Shown one piece after another: positions 1-9,070 of a stretch of DNA of 64,000 nucleotides. This DNA comes from Candidatus Vicinibacter proximus (GTDB lineage: Bacteria; Bacteroidota; Bacteroidia; Chitinophagales; Saprospiraceae): the NCBI GenBank assembly GCA_016713905.1, contig JADJOE010000001.1:1489001-1553000 (forward strand), in the 5' to 3' direction. How positions within the stretch are numbered: the stretch's first letter is position 1; every line of letters starts with the position of its first letter. The translations under genes were made by a program, and so were the position numbers. Under the pieces are notes generated by a model. The model searched no databases. It saw only the letters and a program-made list of their open reading frames with translations, and was not told the origin of the DNA.

Positions 1-1281
1 TTTGATGCTGAAGGAAACCTTGTGGAGAACTTTAATTATGCGATTGCCAGTTCCACAGAACCAGGTTCAACCATGAAACTCGCTTCCACCTTAGCGATGC
101 TTGAAACAGGAAAAGTAGACCTAAAAACATCCGTGGATTTGAATGGCGGGGAAGCTTATTTCTATAATAAAAAGATGAAAGATTCTGAGAGTCATGGTGT
201 AGGAATGAGTGATTTGCAATATGCTTTTGAAAAGTCATCCAACGTAGGAATTTCAAAATTGGCAAATGCCATTTTTAGCAGTAACCAAGGGCAAAAGCAG
301 TTTGCAGATTATTATAGAAAATTTGGACTACACAAGAAAACCGGAATTGAATTGGATGGTGAACCAGAACCTGTTATTAAGCACCCGGAAATAGATAAAG
401 AGAAATGGTACGGCACTTCTGTTCCATGGATGAGTGTTGGGTATGAATTGCAATTAACCCCTCTGCAGATCCTAAATCTTTATAATACTGTGGCAAATAA
501 TGGTCGAATGATGAAACCATATATTGTATCAGGGATTCTTGATAATGATGTAGAAGTAAAGAAAATTGAACCAAAAATATTGCGCGACAGTATAGTTTCT
601 AACAACACTTTATTACAAGCAAAGGCATTATTAAAGGGCGCCGTGGATAATGGGACAGCAAAAATTATTTATACAGACCAATATTCTATTTCCGGAAAAA
701 CCGGTACAGCGGTAACCAACTATTTCGTCACCGGAATGGAGCAAAAAGATTATCAGGCTTCTTTCTGCGGATATTTTCCAAGTGAAGATCCTGCATACAG
801 TTGTATAGTTGTTATATATAATCCAACCAAGGGTGGGTATTATGGAGGACAAGCTGCCGCACCGGTATTTAAAAGAATTGCGGATCGTTGTATGAGAGAT
901 ATGAACAGGATTGCTGTTCAGATTAACGATCAACCAAAGCCGGCACTGGCCATGGAAGTACTACCGGTGGGTAATCATGGATATGCAGGTGACTTTAAAA
1001 ATCTTTTTGGATTTATAGGATTGCCTTATAATGATCCAAAGAAAAGTGATTGGATAAGAACCATTTCCAATAAGGAGGGTGTGTATACCTTGCCACAATA
1101 TCAGGAAAAGGGAAAGGTTCCTGATCTTGGAGGAATGGGATTACGAGATGCCATGTTTGTATTAGACAAATTAGGCATCGGTGTGGTGGCACACGGAGTT
1201 GGGAAAGTAAAATATCAGAGCATTTCACCGGGTACATTATTGCCTGGTGGTGATCAGAGAATTGAAATATTTTTAGAATAA
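1..1281 (+). CDS. ftsI: Penicillin-binding protein, FtsI/PBP3-type transpeptidase with PASTA domain (5' partial)
   Basis: The reading frame is open from base 1, so the N-terminal part lies outside the window; 426 residues remain. The transpeptidase signature is complete: the active-site SxxK is STMK at residues 23-26 of the fragment, SxN is SSN at 79-81, and KTGT follows near residue 228 (SGKTGTAV). The last ~55 residues (VPDLGGMGLRDAMFVLDKLG...) look like one PASTA domain. Class B enzymes of this type cross-link septal peptidoglycan with FtsW. It is followed after 7 bases by murE and heads a dcw cluster, which supports division-specific FtsI over SpoVD, which also has PASTA domains. The assignment to a division transpeptidase is firm; the missing N-terminus is only a window edge. 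Confidence 0.95.
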   Translation, partial: FDAEGNLVENFNYAIASSTEPGSTMKLASTLAMLETGKVDLKTSVDLNGGEAYFYNKKMKDSESHGVGMSDLQYAFEKSSNVGISKLANAIFSSNQGQKQFADYYRKFGLHKKTGIELDGEPEPVIKHPEIDKEKWYGTSVPWMSVGYELQLTPLQILNLYNTVANNGRMMKPYIVSGILDNDVEVKKIEPKILRDSIVSNNTLLQAKALLKGAVDNGTAKIIYTDQYSISGKTGTAVTNYFVTGMEQKDYQASFCGYFPSEDPAYSCIVVIYNPTKGGYYGGQAAAPVFKRIADRCMRDMNRIAVQINDQPKPALAMEVLPVGNHGYAGDFKNLFGFIGLPYNDPKKSDWIRTISNKEGVYTLPQYQEKGKVPDLGGMGLRDAMFVLDKLGIGVVAHGVGKVKYQSISPGTLLPGGDQRIEIFLE

Positions 1282-1288
1282 AAGTTCA

Positions 1289-2749
1289 TTGAAAAGTTTA
1301 TCACAAATTCTACCTCATTCTGGCGGATTCCAAATAGTTGGAATGTTAGATCAAAAAGTGGAAGGGTTTTCTTCTGATTCAAGGGAAGTAAGATCAGGGA
1401 TGGTCTTTGTGGCAAGGAAGGGATTGATAGCAGATGGTCATCAATTTATACCAGCAGTTATCGAAAGAGGAGTAAAAATTGTTTTCTGTGAAGCCTTGCC
1501 GGAAGAAATTCTAGTGGATGTCACTTATATCCAGAGTAAGAATGTAACCGACGTTCTGTCTCAAATGTTGAATGAGTTTTATGATCATCCATCAGACCAA
1601 CTTAAGCTTATTGGCGTTACTGGCACAAATGGTAAAACAACTACTGCAACATTATGCTATGATTTGTTTAAATCATTAGGATATAAAGCTGGACTAATAT
1701 CCACAGTTGTAAATCGAATACATCTTGCAGAAGAAAAGGCAACACATACAACACCGGATATAATAAAGTTGTATTCTTTGTTAGACAAAATGGTGAAGGA
1801 AGGTTGTTCTTATGTTTTCATGGAAGTAAGTTCTCATGCAATTGATCAAAACCGAATAGCCGGGCTAAATTTTTCTGGTGCAGTTTTTACCAATTTAACG
1901 CATGATCATCTGGATTATCATAAAACGTTTGATTCATATTTAAAAGCAAAGAAAAAGTTCTTTGATGGTTTATCAAAATCCTCTTTTGCATTAATCAATT
2001 CCGATGACAAGCATGGTCAGGTAATGGTTCAGAATTGTAAAGCAAAGATTTATACTTATGCTTTAATGGGGATGGCTGATTTTAAATTAAAAATTCTTGG
2101 AAACGATTTGCATGGTCTCCATCTGAAATATAAGCAGCAGGAATGGTTTTCAAGATTAGTTGGCGTCTTTAATGGATATAATTTGGCTGCAGTACTTGGA
2201 ACAGCAATTTTATTGAATGAAGATGAAAATCATGTCCTTCCAAAGATGTCGGATTTGAAATCCGTAGAAGGCAGATTTGATTGGATGAGAAATGAAGTGG
2301 ACGGGAGAGTTGGCATTGTGGATTATGCACATACCTCAGATGCTGTGGAAAAAATTCTTCTCAATATTCAAGAACTAAGAAAGCCAAATCAGAAGATCAT
2401 AACCATAATAGGTTGTGGAGGAAATAGAGATCGTGATAAAAGGCCAGAAATGGCGCGCATTGCATCAGAGTTGAGTGATCAGTTGATTCTTACCTCGGAT
2501 AATCCCAGAGATGAAGATCCTGAGGATATAATAAAGCAAATGGAAATCGGAATTACTTCTGAAAATTTCCATAAATACATAGTGGTTGTAGACCGCGAAC
2601 AGGCTATTAAAACGGCATGCGCCTTTAGCCATGAAGGGGATATTATTCTCCTTGCAGGAAAAGGCCATGAGAAATATCAGGAAGTCAAAGGGGTAAAGAC
2701 CTTTTTTGACGACAAAGAAAAACTAAGAAAGTATTTACTTAACATATAA
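1289..2749 (+). CDS. murE: UDP-N-acetylmuramoyl-L-alanyl-D-glutamate--2,6-diaminopimelate ligase
   Basis: This Mur ligase adds the third amino acid of the stem peptide in the cytoplasm. The 486-residue product has the N-terminal DSR..SGMVFVA region, the ATP-binding loop GVTGTNGKTTT (about residues 110-120), the HDHLDYH motif and the C-terminal domain. The DNPR motif (TSDNPRDEDPEDI, about residue 405) is the known marker for meso-diaminopimelate rather than lysine, so the peptidoglycan is predicted to be of the DAP type. The start is TTG: no ATG gives a full N-terminus, and the residues after TTG align with the family start. It lies 7 bases after ftsI and is followed by a 121-base gap holding a long inverted repeat. 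Confidence 0.95.
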   Translation: MKSLSQILPHSGGFQIVGMLDQKVEGFSSDSREVRSGMVFVARKGLIADGHQFIPAVIERGVKIVFCEALPEEILVDVTYIQSKNVTDVLSQMLNEFYDHPSDQLKLIGVTGTNGKTTTATLCYDLFKSLGYKAGLISTVVNRIHLAEEKATHTTPDIIKLYSLLDKMVKEGCSYVFMEVSSHAIDQNRIAGLNFSGAVFTNLTHDHLDYHKTFDSYLKAKKKFFDGLSKSSFALINSDDKHGQVMVQNCKAKIYTYALMGMADFKLKILGNDLHGLHLKYKQQEWFSRLVGVFNGYNLAAVLGTAILLNEDENHVLPKMSDLKSVEGRFDWMRNEVDGRVGIVDYAHTSDAVEKILLNIQELRKPNQKIITIIGCGGNRDRDKRPEMARIASELSDQLILTSDNPRDEDPEDIIKQMEIGITSENFHKYIVVVDREQAIKTACAFSHEGDIILLAGKGHEKYQEVKGVKTFFDDKEKLRKYLLNI

Positions 2750-2789
2750 AAGATTATAGAGTAGGTTCTATTATCATTCTCAGGTTGGT

Positions 2790-2850
2790 TTTAACAGTTA
2801 CAGCAGGAGTATTGCAACCAAAGGGATTGGATCCCTGCTGTACTGTTAAA
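2790..2850 (+). repeat. Long inverted repeat between murE and mraY
   Basis: The left arm (2790-2807, TTTAACAGTTACAGCAGG) and right arm (2834-2850, CCTGCTGTACTGTTAAA) are complementary over 17 base pairs with a single extra T in the left arm; the loop is 26 bases. It is the only sizeable gap in an otherwise packed cluster. No T-run follows the stem, so a simple rho-independent terminator is unlikely. It could be an RNA processing site, an attenuator before mraY, or a small dispersed repeat; the sequence alone does not decide. Confidence 0.7.
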
Positions 2851-2870
2851 TTTCCGATTAATGAAAAACC

Positions 2871-4127
2871 ATGTTGTACTATTTATTTCAATTTACAGAA
2901 AAATTATTCCATCTCCCAGGGGGACGATTATTTAATTATATCTCCTTTAGGGCTGGATTGGCTATAATTATTTCTTTGATTATTACGATGCTGTTTGGTG
3001 AACGCATCATTCGTTCTTTGAAAAGACTGCAAATAGGAGAAACTGTTCGCGACTTAGGGCTTGCAGGTCAAAAAGAAAAAGAGGGTACTCCTACCATGGG
3101 TGGCCTGATCATTATTTTGGGTATTATGGTTCCGTGTCTCCTTTTAACCAGGTTAGACAATGTATATATTCAAGTAATGATTTTCACAACATTGTGGATG
3201 GGTGTAATTGGGTTCTCTGATGATTACATTAAAGTGTTTCTAAAGGATAAAGAAGGCTTGAAAGCTATTTTTAAAATTTTGGGTCAAGTCGTTTTGGGTG
3301 TGGTTGTAGCGGTGGTTATGCTGTATCATGAAAATGTAGTTGTCAGAATGACCAAAACAGAAGCATTAAAATTTCAATATAGCATTGAAGATGAAATCAT
3401 TTCTTTTGACAAAAATTCAAATAAAATTTCAGAATATGTATATGTTAAAACGGCATTGACCAATGTTCCGTTTTTAAAGGGTAATCGGTTTGATTATGCA
3501 TGGCTTTGTAGTTTTATGGATGATAATGCAGCCTCCATGCTTTGGGTAATTTTTATACCGTTTGTTATTTTTATTGTTACCGCCGTGTCCAATGCAGCAA
3601 ATCTTACAGATGGTTTAGATGGATTAGCTACAGGAGTATCTGCGATAATTGCTGCAACATTAGCTATTTTAGCCTATGTTTCCGGTAACTCAATAATAGC
3701 GGAGTATTTAAATATTTTTTATCTCCCATACACTGGAGAGTTAGTAATTTTTGCATCTGCTTTTCTCGGTTCTTGTGTTGGGTTTCTATGGTATAATTCA
3801 TATCCGGCTAAGGTGTTTATGGGAGATACCGGTAGCCTTACCTTAGGAGGAATTATAGCTGTCCTCGCAGTATTGTTAAGAAAAGAGTTACTTATTCCCG
3901 TATTGTGTGGTGTGTTTCTAATAGAGAATTTTTCCGTTGTTCTTCAAGTAGCTTATTTTAAGTATACAAGAAGAAAATATGGTGAAGGTCGTCGGATCTT
4001 TTTAATGTCACCGTTGCATCATCATTTTCAAAAAAAGGGAATGCATGAAGCTACGATTGCAGTTCGATTTTGGATCATTACCTTGCTACTCGCAGTACTA
4101 ACCATTATTACCCTAAAAATGCGATAA
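2871..4127 (+). CDS. mraY: Phospho-N-acetylmuramoyl-pentapeptide-transferase
   Basis: MraY moves phospho-MurNAc-pentapeptide onto undecaprenyl phosphate to make lipid I at the inner face of the cytoplasmic membrane. The 418-residue product is strongly hydrophobic with about ten membrane spans. Family motifs are visible: GTPTMGG near residue 75, GFSDDYIK near 120, NLTDGLDGLATG near 245, and the histidine motif SPLHHHFQKKG near 385. A loop insertion of about 60 residues (around 165-220, soluble and acidic) is longer than in E. coli and is common in Bacteroidota homologues. The ATG at 2871 follows the inverted repeat by 20 bases. Its stop codon touches the murD start (TAAATG). Confidence 0.96.
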   Translation: MLYYLFQFTEKLFHLPGGRLFNYISFRAGLAIIISLIITMLFGERIIRSLKRLQIGETVRDLGLAGQKEKEGTPTMGGLIIILGIMVPCLLLTRLDNVYIQVMIFTTLWMGVIGFSDDYIKVFLKDKEGLKAIFKILGQVVLGVVVAVVMLYHENVVVRMTKTEALKFQYSIEDEIISFDKNSNKISEYVYVKTALTNVPFLKGNRFDYAWLCSFMDDNAASMLWVIFIPFVIFIVTAVSNAANLTDGLDGLATGVSAIIAATLAILAYVSGNSIIAEYLNIFYLPYTGELVIFASAFLGSCVGFLWYNSYPAKVFMGDTGSLTLGGIIAVLAVLLRKELLIPVLCGVFLIENFSVVLQVAYFKYTRRKYGEGRRIFLMSPLHHHFQKKGMHEATIAVRFWIITLLLAVLTIITLKMR

Positions 4128-5432
4128 ATGGTATTAATTCTTGGATGCGGAGAGAGTGGATTTGGTGCAGCATTGTTGGCCCATAAACATGGATTGCCGG
4201 TATTCGTAAGTGATCAGACCATGATCCGGGAGGAGTTTAAACTAAAGTTTATCGATCTTGAAATTGATTTTGAGGAAGGAGGACATGAAATTGCTTATGA
4301 TATAATACCCACATTAGTAATAAAAAGTCCTGGAATACCTGATAGCGCAAAAATTATAAAGTATTTTGTAGATCGTACAATTGAATTAATTTCTGAAATT
4401 GAATTTGCATATCGCTACTGTAAAGGAAAAATAATTGCGATTACCGGGAGTAATGGAAAAACGACCACTACCAATCTTTGTTATCATATGTTGCAATCTA
4501 ATGGTTACAATGTTGCGAAGGCTGGGAATGTTGGTTTTTCTTTTGCCAGAAGTTTGGCCATGGAGGATCATGAATTCTATATTTTGGAGTTGAGTAGTTT
4601 TCAATTGGATACCATACTTAATTTTCGACCAGATATTGCCATTTTAATAAATATAACACCCGATCACTTGGATCGATACGATAATAATTTTGACAATTAT
4701 ATTAAGTCAAAATTCAGGATATGCATGAATCAGAGATCTGATGATGTGTTCATTCTAAATTCAAATGATTTGACTATTCAGTCTTATCTGAAGGCGAACT
4801 CTTTCAAAGTAAAAATAGATCCATTGGACGTTAAGTTGGATAAAGAGGAGAATGTAATTGTAAATGGTGAAAGATTATTTTCTTTAAAAAATTCCCGATT
4901 AAAAGGAAGCCATAATGCTTTGAATGCTGCATGTGCAGCTACTGCAGCGCATTATGTTGGTTTGACTTATGATGAAGTTCAAACCAGTATGGATAGTTTT
5001 GTCAACGATCCACATAGATTGGAATTGGTGGAGACCATTAATGGTGTAATTTATATTAATGACAGTAAAGCAACTAATGTAGATTCTGTATACTGGGCAT
5101 TGGATGCAATGAAGGGAAAAGTGATTTGGATCGCAGGAGGACAGGATAAAGGAAATGATTATTCTATTTTGCAGTCTTTGGTTAAATCTAAAGTGAAGGC
5201 ACTCGTTGCACTTGGCGCAGATAATGTCAAATTATTGGACGCATTTAAGGAATATATTCCGGTGTTTGACACGCATGATATGAATTCGGCGGTAGTGCAG
5301 TCTAAGAAACTTGCAGAGGAAGGCGATGTGGTTCTATTGTCTCCGGCTTGTGCAAGTTTTGATTTATTTAACAACTATATGCATAGGGGAGATTTGTTTA
5401 AAGGAGAGGTTTTAAAACTGAAATTAATTTAG
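4128..5432 (+). CDS. murD: UDP-N-acetylmuramoyl-L-alanine--D-glutamate ligase
   Basis: MurD adds D-glutamate to UDP-MurNAc-L-Ala in the cytoplasm. The 434-residue protein has the N-terminal Rossmann segment (MVLILGCGESGFGAA), the ATP loop AITGSNGKTTTT near residue 105, ELSSFQLD near 155, NITPDHLDRY near 178, the NDSKATN motif near 310 and the C-terminal LLSPACASFDLF motif that is specific to MurD among Mur ligases. The ATG directly follows the mraY stop with no gap, so the two are almost certainly on one mRNA with coupled translation. The next gene, ftsW, begins 5 bases after its stop. Confidence 0.96.
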   Translation: MVLILGCGESGFGAALLAHKHGLPVFVSDQTMIREEFKLKFIDLEIDFEEGGHEIAYDIIPTLVIKSPGIPDSAKIIKYFVDRTIELISEIEFAYRYCKGKIIAITGSNGKTTTTNLCYHMLQSNGYNVAKAGNVGFSFARSLAMEDHEFYILELSSFQLDTILNFRPDIAILINITPDHLDRYDNNFDNYIKSKFRICMNQRSDDVFILNSNDLTIQSYLKANSFKVKIDPLDVKLDKEENVIVNGERLFSLKNSRLKGSHNALNAACAATAAHYVGLTYDEVQTSMDSFVNDPHRLELVETINGVIYINDSKATNVDSVYWALDAMKGKVIWIAGGQDKGNDYSILQSLVKSKVKALVALGADNVKLLDAFKEYIPVFDTHDMNSAVVQSKKLAEEGDVVLLSPACASFDLFNNYMHRGDLFKGEVLKLKLI

Positions 5433-5437
5433 AGGGA

Positions 5438-6625
5438 ATGAACGTACTTATTGAAAATATTAAGGATGGCATAAAAGGAGATCGGTTTTTATGGACCATC
5501 ATTATCCTTTTGTCACTTTGTTCCTTATTGGCTGTTTACAGCGCATCAATATCCTTGACAAAGTACAATTCTGACAATACCATATTTTTTCTTTTAAAAC
5601 ATGTTCCTTTCATTATTGGTGGGTTGATTCTCGCTTGGTTTATTTCAAATATTGATTATACTGAATTCAGCAAATGGGCGCCATTTTTTTTAATTGTTGC
5701 CGTAGCTTTGTTAGTGTGGGCATTATTTTTTGGCGTAAATATAAATCAGGCGAAACGATGGATCCAGGTTCCATTTTTAGATATTTCATTTCAAGTTTCA
5801 GATTTTGCAAAATTGGCTTTAATTGCATTCGTGGCTAGGAGCATTTCGGCAAAACAGGATCATATTAAAAGTTTTAAGACCGCGTTCGTACCGATTATGT
5901 TACCCGTTCTATTAATTTGTGGATTAATAGCGCCATCCAATTTTTCCACATCTGCTATTTTATTTTTGTGTTGCATAATGATGCTTTTTGTAGGAAGGGT
6001 ATCATTTAAATATATTTTTATTTTAGGATTATTTGGGGTGTTGATGTTTGCATTTTTGATTTATTTGGGACAATTTTTACCTGACGCAATTCGGGTAAAT
6101 ACATGGGTAAACAGGGTGAACGAATATCTCAATGTGGAAGGAGGCGGGTATCAAGTTCAACAAGCTAAGATTGCAATTGCTCGTGGTGGATTATTCGGAG
6201 TAGGCCCTGGAAATTCCATGCTAAGAAATTTTATACCATATTCTTATGCTGACTTTATATATGCTATAATTTGTGAGGAATGGGGAATTTTACTTGGAGG
6301 GATAGGATTAATTATTTTATACCTGATGTTATTGGGCCATTGTGTAAGCATGGTAACTAAATCACCAAAAGCGTTTGGTGCGATGCTGACAATTGGTATT
6401 GGATTTAATATAGTTATGCAGGCATTTGCTAATATGGCAGTATCTCTTGGTCTTGTGCCGGTAACTGGATTGACACTTCCGTATATAAGTATGGGTGGTA
6501 CTTCATTACTTTTTACCAGTATGGCTTTTGGAATGGTGATTAGTGTAAGTAAACATATATCCGGATTAAAATTAGAGCAAGACAGCGATTCATTAACCGA
6601 TAATAAAGTTGAGCTGGATGATTAA
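5438..6625 (+). CDS. ftsW: Peptidoglycan glycosyltransferase, SEDS family (FtsW)
   Basis: FtsW polymerises glycan strands from lipid II at the septum, working with the FtsI-type transpeptidase encoded at the start of the window. The 395-residue product has about ten membrane spans. SEDS landmarks include the segment with KRWIQ near residue 105, GGGYQVQQAKIAIARGGLFGVGPGNS near 230, and the C-terminal GLTLPYISMGGTSLL near 350. The position between murD and murG is the standard dcw place for ftsW rather than rodA. The short hydrophilic tail after the last span is rich in Asp. Its last 8 bases overlap the ATG of murG. Confidence 0.95.
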   Translation: MNVLIENIKDGIKGDRFLWTIIILLSLCSLLAVYSASISLTKYNSDNTIFFLLKHVPFIIGGLILAWFISNIDYTEFSKWAPFFLIVAVALLVWALFFGVNINQAKRWIQVPFLDISFQVSDFAKLALIAFVARSISAKQDHIKSFKTAFVPIMLPVLLICGLIAPSNFSTSAILFLCCIMMLFVGRVSFKYIFILGLFGVLMFAFLIYLGQFLPDAIRVNTWVNRVNEYLNVEGGGYQVQQAKIAIARGGLFGVGPGNSMLRNFIPYSYADFIYAIICEEWGILLGGIGLIILYLMLLGHCVSMVTKSPKAFGAMLTIGIGFNIVMQAFANMAVSLGLVPVTGLTLPYISMGGTSLLFTSMAFGMVISVSKHISGLKLEQDSDSLTDNKVELDD

Positions 6626-7709
6626 AGTGCTGATTAGTGGAGGAGGAACAGGGGGACATGTGTTTCCTGCTATTGCCATTGCCGATTCTATTAAAGAAAT
6701 TAGTCCACTTGCAGAAATTCTTTTTGTTGGTGCATCAGGCAGGTTGGAAATGGTTGAGGTGCCGAAAGCTGGATACAGGATTGAAGGATTAAATATTTCA
6801 GGATTTCAAAGAAAATTTAGCCTGAAAAATATAATGGTTGTATGGAAGTTAATCGGCTCAATGTTTAAGGCATTCAAAATCGTAACACGATTTGCACCCG
6901 ACGTTGTTGTAGGTGTTGGAGGTTATGCCAGTGGACCGGTTATGAAAGTGGCAGCATGGAAAGGGATCCCATATTTGATACAAGAGCAAAATTCTTATCC
7001 AGGAATTACAAATAAATTAATGGCATCAAAAGCAAGTGCTATTTGTGTTGCATTTCCAGATACAAAAAAATATTTTAACAATCCAAAAATAGAAATAACA
7101 GGAAATCCGGTAAGGAAAACCATGAGAACTCCTGTGAAAAAAATTGAAGCTTATAAATATTTTAATTTAGATCCGAATAAGAAAACACTATGTTTTCTAG
7201 GTGGGAGCTTAGGGGCAAAAACAATAAATGAAGTTGTACTTTTGGAGAAGGAAAGTATCTTAAACAGGCAAGATATTCAAGTCTTATGGCAATGTGGCAG
7301 ACAATACGAGGAACGAATTAAAGAACATGGAATAGCAAAACTAGAACAAGTTCATATTTGTTCTTTTATTGATAGAATGGACTACGCTTATGCTGTCGCA
7401 GATGTTGCAGTTACAAGGGCTGGAGCATTAACTATTTCAGAATTAGCCATAACTGAAACAGTTTCTATTTTAGTACCTTCTCCCAATGTTGCTGAGGATC
7501 ACCAAAGAAAAAATGCTGAAGCCATGACAAATATACATGCTGCAGTAATGATTTTGGATGTGGACGCACCTTCGATGCTTTGGAAAACCGCGGTGGCTTT
7601 ATTGGATGATTATGAGCAACAAGAATTGATAAAAATAAATTTACATAAAATGGCAAAACCAGATGCTGCAATGAATATTGCAAAACGGGTTTTGTCTCTT
7701 GCAGTATAA
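6618..7709 (+). CDS. murG: UDP-N-acetylglucosamine--N-acetylmuramyl-(pentapeptide) pyrophosphoryl-undecaprenol N-acetylglucosamine transferase
   Basis: MurG makes lipid II from lipid I at the cytoplasmic membrane. The 363-residue protein starts with the glycine-rich loop LISGGGTGGHVFPA, has GVGGYASGP near residue 100, QEQNSYPG near 122, the second G-rich loop LGGSLGAKTIN near 195, and the donor-binding region TRAGALTISELA near 258 with the NAEAM segment near 295. The ATG at 6618 is preferred; an in-frame TTG at 6609 would add three residues with no family support. The start overlaps the end of ftsW by 8 bases, suggesting coupled translation. murC follows after one base. Confidence 0.95.
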   Translation: MIKVLISGGGTGGHVFPAIAIADSIKEISPLAEILFVGASGRLEMVEVPKAGYRIEGLNISGFQRKFSLKNIMVVWKLIGSMFKAFKIVTRFAPDVVVGVGGYASGPVMKVAAWKGIPYLIQEQNSYPGITNKLMASKASAICVAFPDTKKYFNNPKIEITGNPVRKTMRTPVKKIEAYKYFNLDPNKKTLCFLGGSLGAKTINEVVLLEKESILNRQDIQVLWQCGRQYEERIKEHGIAKLEQVHICSFIDRMDYAYAVADVAVTRAGALTISELAITETVSILVPSPNVAEDHQRKNAEAMTNIHAAVMILDVDAPSMLWKTAVALLDDYEQQELIKINLHKMAKPDAAMNIAKRVLSLAV

Positions 7710-7710
7710 A

Positions 7711-9069
7711 ATGGAGGCATTGAAAAAAGTTTATTTTCTTGGAATTGGTGGCATTGGGATGAGTGCCCTGGCCAGGTATTTCAATGCGCGCGGTACTGAG
7801 GTTCACGGATATGATAAAACCAGAACGCCATTGACGGTTGAAATGGAATCTGAAGGAATGTTTATACATTATGAAGACCTTCCGCTTGCCATTCCTGAGC
7901 AATTAGATCTAGTGGTGTGGACACCTGCGATTTCAAAATCACTTCAGGAGTTCCAGTTGCTTTCTGCATCAGGGATTAAAATGTTAAAAAGATCGGAGGT
8001 ATTGGGTAAAATAACTGCCGAAAATAAGAATATCGCAATTGCCGGAACTCATGGAAAAACAACCACAAGCTGCATTTTAACTTTTATCCTTGTAGAATCA
8101 GGCGTAAAAACATCTGCATTTTTAGGAGGCATACCAAAGAATTATCATTCCAATTTTATAGATACGGGACATGATTGGATTGTTGAAGAAGCTGATGAAT
8201 ACGACCGTTCATTTCTTCAATTATTTCCTGATATTGCAGTAATTGGATCCTTGGATGCAGACCATTTAGACATCTATGGGGATAGATCTAAAATGGTATC
8301 CAGCTATTTAGATTTTGCTCATCAAATAAAAAGACCGGGCCTCCTTCTGATGTCAGCAAGTATCCAGGAATCAGATTTGAATCGATTCAGGCAATTAAAT
8401 AATGTTAAACTGTTGACCTACGGAATTGATTCTGGTGATGTAAAAAGTAAAATTTTATCCATCCATGAGGGCTGGACTACATTTAATTATCAGGATGAAA
8501 AGGGTAATTTATTTAATGAATTAAAATTAAGATTACCAGGAAAGCATAATTTGCAAAATGTAACAGCTGCCATTCGCATTGCGGTTGAACTCGGAATAAA
8601 TGAGTCAGCCATTAGAAAAGCATTAATGTCTTTTCAAGGAATAGTCAGAAGATTTGAATGGTTGTTTGAAGGAAATAGTCAGGTGTACATTGATGATTAT
8701 GCCCACCATCCAGAGGAGTTAAGGGCTGCAATAGAAGCGACAAAGAGTTGTTATCCAGGGAGAAAAATATTGGGAATTTTTCAACCTCATTTATATACAA
8801 GGACCAGAGATTTTGCCAATGATTTTGCGAAGGTGCTTGATATGCTGGATGAAGTAATATTAGTAGAACTATATCCGGCTAGAGAAGAAGCCATAGAAGG
8901 AATAGGTTCGCAAACCATCCTTGATTTGATGGAATTGGAGAAGAAGAGTTTTGTTCTGAAAAGAGATCTGATTGAAGATTTAAAAAGTAGAAAATTGGAT
9001 GTGATTATAACATTAGGTGCAGGGGATCTTGACTTGATGGCCGATCAAATTGTTAAAATTCTGAATTGA
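7711..9069 (+). CDS. murC: UDP-N-acetylmuramate--L-alanine ligase
   Basis: MurC adds L-alanine to UDP-MurNAc, the first step of stem peptide synthesis. The 452-residue product opens with KVYFLGIGGIGMSALARYF, the NAD-like fold typical of MurC, followed by the ATP loop AIAGTHGKTTTSCIL near residue 110, EADEYDRSFLQL near 160, DADHLDIYG near 180 and DDYAHHPEELRA near 330. An upstream ATG at 7678 in the same frame lies inside murG and would add an unrelated N-terminal tail, so the ATG at 7711 is chosen. It follows the murG stop by one base and is followed by ftsQ after one base. Confidence 0.96.
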   Translation: MEALKKVYFLGIGGIGMSALARYFNARGTEVHGYDKTRTPLTVEMESEGMFIHYEDLPLAIPEQLDLVVWTPAISKSLQEFQLLSASGIKMLKRSEVLGKITAENKNIAIAGTHGKTTTSCILTFILVESGVKTSAFLGGIPKNYHSNFIDTGHDWIVEEADEYDRSFLQLFPDIAVIGSLDADHLDIYGDRSKMVSSYLDFAHQIKRPGLLLMSASIQESDLNRFRQLNNVKLLTYGIDSGDVKSKILSIHEGWTTFNYQDEKGNLFNELKLRLPGKHNLQNVTAAIRIAVELGINESAIRKALMSFQGIVRRFEWLFEGNSQVYIDDYAHHPEELRAAIEATKSCYPGRKILGIFQPHLYTRTRDFANDFAKVLDMLDEVILVELYPAREEAIEGIGSQTILDLMELEKKSFVLKRDLIEDLKSRKLDVIITLGAGDLDLMADQIVKILN

Positions 9070-9070
9070 T

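Noticed and set aside
2785..2967. 60-codon open frame covering the hairpin and the start of mraY
   Set aside because: It overlaps the true mraY start in another frame, crosses the inverted repeat, and shows no domain or signal; it is probably spurious.
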